NCBI GenBank assembly: GCA_029339195.1
Contig: JAPTJF010000228.1
Location: 31,790 to 95,789 of the forward strand
DNA from: Micractinium sp. NFX-FRZ
Lineage: Eukaryota; Chlorophyta; Trebouxiophyceae; Chlorellales; Chlorellaceae
Direction of reading: 5' to 3'
Length of the DNA: 64,000 bases
The translations under genes and the position numbers were made by a program. The notes below the pieces were generated by a model. That model was not told the origin of the DNA and made no database searches. It was given only the letters and a program-made list of their open reading frames with translations. This document shows positions 56,601-64,000 of the stretch, piece by piece; positions within the stretch are counted from its first letter, which is position 1; each line of letters starts with the position of its first letter.

Positions 56601-59463
56601 GTCGCGCGCCTCTGTCGAAATGATGGCGTGGCTCCACCAAAAGTGGAGCGCCCCTTTTGAGTCCGTGGCAGGCACCGTCAGCGCGTTACCTGCCGAGCGG
56701 GGCAGGCGGGCGGGCGGGCGGGGCAGAGCGGCGACGCAGCGGAGAAAGGAGGCTCAGCAAAGTGTCCCTGGTGTGGTGCCCTGCCCACCTGTGCAGGCTC
56801 TGCCTCCAGAGGCCCCACATTTGAAAAGTCGCAGTTGCGCCGCATGCCATCCGTCGCCTCTGTCGACGTGATGCCGTGCGTGTACCAAAACGTGACGGCG
56901 CCCGCGTTCTCCGCACGCGGGTGCGTCCACGCGTTGCCTGCCAGCGTGCCCGGGGCACGGCTCGGCAGCGGGCGCGGGCTCAGCACAGCACAGCATAGCG
57001 CAGCACATCGCAGCGCAGCACAGCGCAGCATGGCACAGCATGGCACAGCACAGGGCAGCGTCACACTGGTGTGCCCTGAGCTGACCACCAAGCACCGGCA
57101 GGCCCTCAAGCATCCCTTTGCACCCCTCTGCAGCCCAAGCATCACAACAACCACCAACACGCTTGTGCACAGCCGGGCCACCCTGCCGGCAGGCGTCGTA
57201 GCCCCCAAGCCCTGGCCCCGCCCCCTCACCGACCAGGAAGCCCTGCAGGTTGATGGGCTGCTCAGCCGAGTTCTCTTCCTTGTTGCCCCGCAGGATCTCC
57301 CGCGCCAGGTTCGGCACATCTGGGGGGCAGGGCAGGGGCAGGGGCAGGGGAGGACATAGTCCTATATGTGTTGGCGGCTTTGCAGACATGAAACGGTCGC
57401 CTGGAGCGATGTATCGCGCCAGGTTGGGCACATCTGGGGGACGGCAAGGGCAGGGGCAGGGGCAAGGCACGCGCAGAGGGTGGGCAGGGAGGAAGGTGGG
57501 CGCACCAGAACGGTGCGGAGGCAGAGGCACGCCTGCTTGCGTCGTGTGCCACCCAACCCGCAATAAGGAGGGAAGATAGCAAGGCCCTCGCCAACAGCCA
57601 GCCATCCAAAGCCACGGCCCTGCCCACCACATTCCACCCCTGCAGCCCTGCCCCCGCCTCACAGTGCCCCGCGTAGCTCTCGCCCGACAGCCAGAAGCCG
57701 TGGGGGCGGTACTGGGGGAAGCGGTCAAACCAGCGCAGCAGGAACTGCCGCGAATCCTCCGCTGTGCGCGCGTCGCCTGCAGCGGCATGTGATGACGAAT
57801 CGACTCTATCAAATAAAGCAGAGAGCAATGTGTGTGCATGCATGCGCATGGGAGAGAGGGAGGCAGTATGTGCAAGAGAAGGGTAGGTTGTGGTGTGCTT
57901 GAAACTTTCTTTGCACACCGATCACACATCTGCCTGCCCCTGCCCCGCCCATGCACAGGGAGGGCCCTGCGCACCGATCACACATCTGCACACCACTGCC
58001 CCGCCCACCCTTACAAATAAGCTCCACACGTACAGACATTAAAGGAGTCTCTATAAGAGTTTCCTCCTCACCTGTGACCATGTCAGCGCTGCTGTTGGAG
58101 TAGGAGAAGCCCACAAAGGCGGGGCTCTCCAGGAACAGCATGTTGGCCACCCTGCAGGGGGCACACAGCAAGCCGGTGATAGCAGGCCACCTGTAACTCA
58201 GCTGCTGCTCAACAAGCCGCACGCACTTCCCCCCTACCCACCACTTCTCCTTACTTACCACTCCCCCCGCCCGTCCCCCCGATGCTCGCGAAAACAATGC
58301 TCACCCCCTCGACCCTCGTCGCCACGTCTTGCCCACACTCCACCAGCCGCCGCCTCCCCCGCCACCCTCCCGCCGCCCGTCCCCCCATCCATTCCCGCCC
58401 ACCACACCTTCCTCACTCCCCCCACCCACCTGTTCCATGCAAACTTGTTAGGGATAAGCTTCTTGCCGCCCTGCGTGGGGTAGAAGGGGCCCAGTTCCGC
58501 CAGGAAGCCGCCCCCCAGGGAGGAGCAGCCCGGGCCGCCGTTGAGCCACAGTACCAGGGGGTCGGTCCGCGGCCGGCTGGTGGACTCAACGAATGTGTAG
58601 AACAGGGCGCGCCCCGCCTCCTCGTCTACCGTGATGTAGCTGCATTTGGGCACAAGGCGGGGAGGCAGGGAGGTGGGCGCAGGCGTGCGTGGCGGCACAG
58701 AGGATGTAGAACAGGGCACGCCCCGTGTGCTCATCCACGGTGATGCCACTGCAAGGCAGGCAGGCAGGTGGGTGCAGACGCAGGGGTGTGTGTGGAGCCA
58801 CAGAGGGTGGAGGAAAGAGCGCACAGCACGCCGTGCTTTCTGATGCAGAATAATGTGGCTGGAAAGGGTGGGACGGGGCGGGGGAGGGTGCAGCAGGGTG
58901 TGGAGGTGGTGGCGAGAAGAGGGGCATCGCGGCAGCACAAGGGCAAGCAGCATGGGCGCCGGCGGGTGCGGGCTGGCGACCAGGCCGGGCAGGGTGGGAG
59001 AGCGGGCAGAAAGGGCCAGGAGGGCACACTGCACGGCACGGTTGAAAGAAGAGCCTCGGCAGCCGGCTGGCGCTCACCCAGAGTATATGCGCAGGTGGTG
59101 GGCGGGCGGGGCGCCGGGCAGGTGGGTGACGCGGTCGGCTTCAGCCTCCATTGTGTAGTCTGAGGGGTCCCAGCGCTGCAGGGGCGGGTACGGCAGGAGG
59201 AGCGACGTAGGCTGGGCGGCACAGAGGGTGGGACCACTACTGCCAGCGAGGGGCGGCAGGGCGCAGGGGCCGCCCAGCACGCCCACCCCAGTCCTGCCGC
59301 AGGGCTTGCGGCGACCATCGTGGCTACTGCACTTGCGATCGGGCGGGTTTGAGCTCACGTCAGAGGCGACCTCCTCAGCAAACAGCGACGACTGTTCATG
59401 TGTTTGTGGCCTGGCCCAAGCCAGCCCTGCCAGGAGCAGCGCCACCACTGCTGCGGCCCGCAT
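53685..59463 (-). CDS. Serine carboxypeptidase (S10 family), secretory, with mutually exclusive exons
   Basis: Exons: 59463-59359, 59175-59078, 58639-58430, 58151-58072, 57776-57663, 57319-57230, then either 56937-56789 (7a) or 56689-56544 (7b), then 56269-56119, 55846-55736, 55514-55376, 55130-55056, 54690-54665, 54446-54364, 54087-54022, 53753-53685. The product is 521 (7a) or 520 (7b) aa, normal for the family. Signal peptide [17 protein letters not shown]. Oxyanion/substrate loop NGGPGCSS; nucleophile in GESYAGHYVPNLA, whose Tyr codon is split by intron 5; catalytic Asp region [15 protein letters not shown]; catalytic His in GAGHMVPYTQQE. All introns are GT-AG. It should cleave C-terminal residues from peptides in vacuole or outside the cell, or act as an acyltransferase like some plant members. 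Introns 2 and 5 hold partial copies of exons 3 and 6. Divergent from DGAT2. Confidence 0.9.
54813..55047. repeat. CAGCA pentanucleotide microsatellite in a carboxypeptidase intron
   Basis: About 235 bp of CAGCA/CAGCC-type units with imperfections, in the 365-bp intron between the KDLLTSMLP exon and the GDVDAIVP exon. It is the longest tract of this pentamer in the window. Confidence 0.92.
56544..56937 (-). other. Tandem mutually exclusive exon pair 7a/7b of the carboxypeptidase
   Basis: Exon 7a (56937-56789, 149 nt) and exon 7b (56689-56544, 146 nt) both need a phase-1 acceptor junction and both end in phase 0. Using either alone keeps frame; using both in series breaks it. Both are open with good splice sites and encode the same region (start GNA, then FWxxHxI, STEA, NCDF), about 23 identical residues of 49 by eye. 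Confidence 0.75.
56980..57060. repeat. CAGCA pentanucleotide microsatellite in a carboxypeptidase intron
   Basis: Imperfect CAGCA/CAGCG tract, about 80 bp, in the intron just before exon 7a. Confidence 0.85.
57319..57433 (-). repeat. Partial copy of carboxypeptidase exon 6 in intron 5
   Basis: The real exon 6 starts at 57319 (CCAG|ATGTGCCGAACCTGGC). A copy starts at 57433 (CCAG|ATGTGCCCAACCTGGC), 114 bp upstream, and stays similar for about 25 bases, then diverges without a usable donor. Confidence 0.8.
58639..58748 (-). repeat. Partial copy of carboxypeptidase exon 3 in intron 2
   Basis: The real exon 3 starts at 58639 (GCAG|CTACATCACGGTAGAC). A copy starts at 58748 (GCAG|TGGCATCACCGTGGAT) in the same phase and reads [14 protein letters not shown], against [14 protein letters not shown] in the real exon. 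It then diverges before the oxyanion loop. Confidence 0.8.
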
Positions 59464-59627
59464 CGTGACGTGATGCACAACGACTCCTGAACCCGGATGG
59501 GCTGCTCTTTCCGAATAGCTGGAAACCGAAAGGCCAGCTCAGCATTTTCACTGGGGACCAAAGGTCGTCTTGTTTCGCTTGGTCTGTAATTCATTGAGCA
59601 TAGGAGTGCGGCCCATTGCACACCAGA
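59464..59627. promoter_or_regulatory. Short shared upstream region, carboxypeptidase / DGAT2
   Basis: Only 164 bp between the two predicted start codons, so the promoters must overlap or the DGAT2 start lies further downstream. No motif named. Confidence 0.35.
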
Positions 59628-62600
59628 ATGAGCGCCCTGGTGTCGCTGTCTCCAACGGCAGCTCTGCGCGGCATGGTGCATCGAGAGGGCAGCTCCCAGG
59701 CCGAGGGCAAGAGCAGGCAAGCGCCCCTGGCAAGCTTGATTTGGGGCAGGGCGCGGTCCAAGGCCACCGGACGGCGTCACGAGGTGGCCACGCCCCGCCG
59801 CGCGTGGCACTGCTGCCGCATCTCCCCCGCCTTTTCACCGCGCTGCTCGCCGCTGCCGCTGCCCCTGCCTGCAGTGGGAGCAGCGCCGACCTGCAGCTCA
59901 TCCAGCAGAAGGCAGGGGACGCAGCTTCTTGCAAGCTCGCAGCTTCAAGTTTCAAATACATGCCCAAGGGGACCCTTTCCGCTCAGCCTGCTTGCTGCGG
60001 CATGGGCCCGCCCGGGCTCCCATTCTGGCGGCAAACCCTAGAATCCTTGTAAGCCATCCCTGCCTGCAGATCCGCCACTCCCCCGGCCTCCTGCCCAAGC
60101 TGGCGGCCGTCTACTACGTGTGGTCCTTTGGCCTGGGGGTCTACTGCTGGCTGCTGGCCGCCTGGCTGTGCAGCTTTGCGCCCGCCCTGCTCTGGCCGGC
60201 GCTCGTTCTGTGAGTGCACGACCTGCCTGTTGGCCGCTGCCTGGGTGCAGCTTTGAGATTGGGTTGGCATGCCGTTGTGAAGGCCCTGGCAGCCCCTATG
60301 GCTCCACTCTGCCTGCGATGCCTCCACTGGTACCATCCCCTGTTGCAACCCGCACCTCCCACCCCCGTTTACTTTCGTCCCTGCCTCGGCAGCTACACGC
60401 TGTACGTGCACACCTGGGGTGCCGAGGCGCCCCGGTCCGGCAGCTGGCGCGCCCCGCTCAGGCGCTGGGCGCTGTGGAGGTGGATGGCCGCCTACTTCCC
60501 CGCCAACCTGCACAAGACAGCAGACCTGCCGCCCGGCAAGCCATGTGAGCGCTGCGGGCGGGGTGAAGGCATTGCTGCGCATGCGTGAGAGAGGAGGGGG
60601 AGGGGTGCCTGCACCATCCTCAGGCAGGGCCAAGGTGCACCAGCGCTGGAGCAGTGCTTTGCTTTTGTGGGTTCACAGTCTGATTTCCGCAAACAAAGTG
60701 CAGTGTCGTGGGGGGTAGGAGGGTGATGTGAGGCCCCCCGCCCTGGCCGTGGTCGCTGCTGCTCAGAACCCTGCTAAGCGAAACAGCAGCCTGATTCCCG
60801 AGTCATGGTCTGATTGGCCTGCCTCGCTGCCCTGCGCTCCCCCCACCCACCCCTCTGCCTGCCTGCCTGCCTGCTGCACCCCCTCCCTCTTTCAGACATC
60901 TTCTGCTCCCACCCCCACGGCATCGTGTCCTGCGGGGTGAGGCCGCTCGCAACACCCCAGCAGGCAGCGCCTGCAGCTAGTAGCTAGCAGCCGGCCTCAC
61001 AGGGCACCTGAGCGGCCGCCGTGCGGCAGCCGTGTCCTCCCAATCCCTGCCGCTCACCACAGCAGCGTCCCTCTGTCAGATGCGCACCCATGATCCCTCT
61101 TTACCTGGCCTGGATGGATTTTCGAAAACTTGCTGCCCGCCCGCCCGTGCCCCTCAACCCTCTTTGAAGCTGCTCCCCCACTCACTCCGCGCCCCGCCCC
61201 CTGGTGTTGCAGGCCTGGCTGGCCTTTGGCTCCAAGGCTCTCGGCTTCTCCCGCCTCTTCCCCGGCATCGACTGCCGCGTCCTCACCCTGCAAGTCAACT
61301 TCCGCTCCCCCTTCCAGCGGGAGTACCTGCTGTCCCACGGTGGGTGTGCTCTTTGCATTGCATTACTGATACTGTCGGGCAGGTGCCGGGCGGGCGCCAC
61401 GACGCCGGATGGCCCGGCACTACAGGACCTGCCCTGCATGCTGGGGCGTCTGGCAGCACTCCCCTCTGTGGCCGAGCCTGCCCAGCCTGATCAGCTGGCC
61501 CACGTGCCCTCACCTGCAGGTGTGTGCGACGTCAGCAGGCGCACCTGCCTCAACCTGCTGCGGGCCGGCAAGTCCATTCTGATTGCGGTGGGCGGAGGCA
61601 CCGAGGTGAGGAGCGGGCTGCCAGCTGTCCCCATGAGCAGGAGGTGCCACCCAAGCAAATGCAGTGCTCCCGCTCCCGTGCCCGGCCAGTAGCGGCTGCC
61701 TGGTGTCTGCACGTCTGCGCTCAACTGCATGCCTGTCTCTGCAGCTGCCTTGCGTCCGCTCACTGCTGCTGCTGCTTCCGCTGCCATGGTGCTGCTGGCT
61801 CGACTTCTGGCTCTGATTTGACCCTCCTCCCTCGCCTGCCATGGCTTTCGCCTCTCCAGAAACAGCATGCCAAGCTGCACTGCGTGGTGATGCCAGCCTG
61901 TTCAGTTCCGATGCCCCCCTGGCTGTGCAACGCGCGCATGCCCTCCGACCGCTGCCCCCCACTGCCTGCCACGCTTGCTTGCTTGCCTCCCCACCACCCC
62001 AGAGCCTGTACGCCAAGCCGGGCGCCAACGACTTGGTGCTGCGCCGGCGCCACGGGTTTGTGAAGATTGCGCTGCGCACGGGCGCCTCTCTGGTGCCTGT
62101 GTATGTGTTTGGAGAGAATTCGACCTTCAGGTGCATGTGGATGAGGCGTGGGTTTGTTTGTGCTCGACAGGTGGCAAGAGCGCCACGTTCGGGTGCGCGT
62201 GGGCATGGGCAGATGTATAGGGGTTGGGGGTTGGCGCTACTTTGCCCCAGCGGGGACAGCAGGCGGCGCCAGCGCTGTATGCTGTGTGCAGTGCACGGAG
62301 GCCTACCTGCTTGCTTGCTTGCTGCAGCTGCAGAGGGCATCCAGGGGGGTATCACTCACCCCCTGCCACCCACACCTGCTTGATTGCCCGCCCGCCCCCC
62401 CATGCCGCCCCCCCAGGACTGTCAACGAGCTGCCGCCCAGCTCGCGCGTGCGCCGCCTGCAGCGGGCGCTCACCAGGCTGACGGGGTGGGTGTGCACCCA
62501 CCTTCAGGGGATGTCAAAGGCTGTATCGAGTTGACTAGACTGGGGCAAGGATTGGACCCGGCGGAGCAAGACAGGGTTGGCCCCCGACGGTCGCTCCGCC

Positions 62601-63734
62601 GGCAAGGCTGCGCTTTGGTGCGCCGCTGCAGGCGGTGCCCGACACCCATACGTCCCTCCCTCCCTTCCCTCCCCAAGCCGTTCCTTGCAGCTGCACCACC
62701 CCTCCCTCTCACCCGGGTGCACCAACCCTGCTCTGCATCCTGCTACTCCGTTGTCATCTCGCCAAAGTCCTATCTTAACAGTACCAGTCAACCCACCCGA
62801 CTGCGCTGACACCCCTCTGCAACCTGCTTATGCCTCCTCCCCCCGCCCCACGCAGCTTCACCATCCCCCTCTACTTTGGCACCGGCCTCTTCCTGCCCTG
62901 GGGCTTCCTGCCCTTCCCCGTGCCCCTGGACGTGGTGGTGGGGCAGCCGCTGGAGGTGCCCAAGTTTGAGGGTGAGGGGGGATGGGTGTCACTTAGAGGG
63001 CGGGTGCCACGTAGAGGGCGGGTGCCCCTCCCTGTGCTCTCAAGATGTGGGGGTGGTAGGGGGGGCAGCCGCTGCACGTGCCCAGGTTCCAAGGCGAGTA
63101 AGAACGCAGGGAGGCGCCCTTGTTGTTAGGGAGGGTGGGTGCCCCTCTCCGTGCCGCTGCGTGTGTTGGAAGACGAGTCCCTGGTTGGGGTCAGACAGGT
63201 TGAGGGCAGGTTTTGGCGGGGACCGTGACAAAGAGGGTGGGCGCTCTTTGCCGTGCCCCTGGGTACGCTGGTGGCCTGCCGAATGGCCTGTCGAGTGGCC
63301 TGCCGCCTTTGGCGGGCAAGTGGCACGCGTGTGGATCGACTGGTGCCGGCAGGGTGTCTCCATTTGACACCTTTTCACCTCTTGCCTGGTCCCCCAGCCT
63401 CTCCCCTAGCTCTTCCCATGCGTCCAAGACTTGTCACCTGTCAAGCCCCTACTCTGGTGAAGGGGCACCACACTGCCCACATTGCTCCCACCCCTCCCCC
63501 CAACTCAGTTGGACGGCGCCCGCTACTCCCCGCTACTCCCGTCGGACGGCGCCCGCTACTCCCTGCCCCTCTCCGCCCCCCTCCCTGCATCCTGCAGGGG
63601 ACGAGTCGTCTGCCGAGTTTGGGGCATTGGTCGACAAGCACCACGCCGCCTACGTGGCGGCGCTGCGCGCGCTGTTCGAGGGGCACCGTGAGAAGTACGC
63701 CAAGGGCGAGGCTGACCTGCGTTTGGTGGAGTGA
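59628..63734 (+). CDS. DGAT2: Type-2 diacylglycerol O-acyltransferase (DGAT2 family)
   Basis: Exons: 59628-59783 (uncertain), 60070-60209, 60393-60544, 60896-60936, 61213-61339, 61520-61605, 62003-62130, 62417-62485, 62856-62971, 63598-63734 (about 383 aa), all GT-AG and in phase. Order of features: a hydrophobic hairpin in exon 2 ([20 protein letters not shown]), the YFP-type motif [10 protein letters not shown], the catalytic HPHG block [37 protein letters not shown], and [20 protein letters not shown] with FGEN, then [12 protein letters not shown]2 enzymes sit in the ER membrane and join acyl-CoA to diacylglycerol, making storage triacylglycerol. The N-terminal exon is my weakest call; other ATGs and donors exist between 59570 and 59950. 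The intron after exon 9 contains decayed copies of that exon's end. Confidence 0.87.
62975..63345 (+). repeat. Decayed copies of DGAT2 exon 9 end within the following intron
   Basis: Exon 9 ends with GTGGGGCAGCCGCTGGAGGTG (about 62937-62957). A degenerate copy, GGGGGGCAGCCGCTGCACGTG, lies at about 63060-63080, followed by CCCAGGTTCCAAGGCGAG in place of CCCAAGTTTGAGGGTGAG. Weaker echoes of the preceding GTGCCCCTGGACG occur near 63024, 63139 and 63253. Confidence 0.65.
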
Positions 63735-64000
63735 AGCTGCCTTGGCTCTGCCTGGCTGGCCATCTGGCTGGCCGGAGGTAGGCTGGAGCAGCTGTAGAGA
63801 GGCACGTGAGCCAGCCTCACCTCAGGCACTCTTCAGGTTGAGCCTTCCGCCTGGTGGCCCTCACATTCCCCCGAGGTCTCTGACCGGGTGCTCCGCCCTG
63901 CATCTCCTCTTGTCGGCGCAAGTCCGCGTCTTTCAGACACCTTTATAGCGTCATTTGGGGGCTTTTATGCCAAGCAAAGCGCTCCTGCAAGCGAGCAACA
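63735..64000. other. 3' region after DGAT2
   Basis: 266 bp after the DGAT2 stop to the window end, presumably 3' UTR and flanking DNA. No TGTAA seen and no gene. Confidence 0.5.

Overview
The window looks like nuclear DNA of a green alga, most likely a Chlorella-type trebouxiophyte. It is very GC-rich. All but possibly one of its genes are broken by many short introns, mostly GT-AG with some GC-AG. Several genes have a TGTAA poly(A) signal, the green-algal type. Proteins carry alanine, glutamine and glycine tracts, and the families present (mTERF, TMF golgin, DGAT2, Tudor/CXXC-like chromatin protein, S10 carboxypeptidase) are eukaryotic. I read 14 protein-coding genes with about 108 introns and no RNA genes. 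All exon joins were worked out by hand from splice sites, phase and family motifs, so every exon list is a prediction.

Layout. 0.1-5.5 kb: two GDSL/SGNH hydrolase paralogues, tail to tail. 5.7-6.6 kb: a small membrane protein. 7.3-12.5 kb (minus): a GT4 glycosyltransferase with a glutamine-rich tail. 13.6-18.0 kb (minus): a large helical protein I do not recognise. 18.2-22.1 kb (plus) and 22.5-24.9 kb (minus): a VwkA-type von Willebrand A protein and an alpha-kinase, adjacent and convergent. 25.2-27.2 kb: an unrecognised protein. 27.6-28.1 kb: a 524-bp MITE-like element with perfect 37-bp inverted ends. 28.5-34.8 kb: a membrane-anchored repeat protein built from eleven phase 1-1 exons. 35.8-41.3 kb (minus): a TMF/golgin-candidate-5 coiled-coil protein. 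41.7-46.3 kb: a CXXC-like/Tudor nuclear protein. 47.3-52.9 kb: an mTERF protein. 53.7-59.5 kb (minus): a serine carboxypeptidase. 59.6-63.7 kb: a DGAT2 acyltransferase. Several neighbours are divergent and share 160-350 bp of upstream DNA (GDSL2/small membrane protein, unknown/VWA, alpha-kinase/unknown, golgin/Tudor, carboxypeptidase/DGAT2).

The genes do not form one pathway. Three things stand out. First, the VWA and alpha-kinase halves that make up one polypeptide in Dictyostelium VwkA lie here as neighbouring convergent genes, each with a coiled coil, which suggests a two-subunit kinase. Second, the carboxypeptidase has two complete tandem copies of one exon whose phases make them mutually exclusive. 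Third, introns of at least five genes hold partial copies of a nearby exon, usually the 3' splice site plus the first 20-60 exon bases, 80-130 bp upstream of the real exon. This points to ongoing local tandem duplication that makes and then loses candidate alternative exons.
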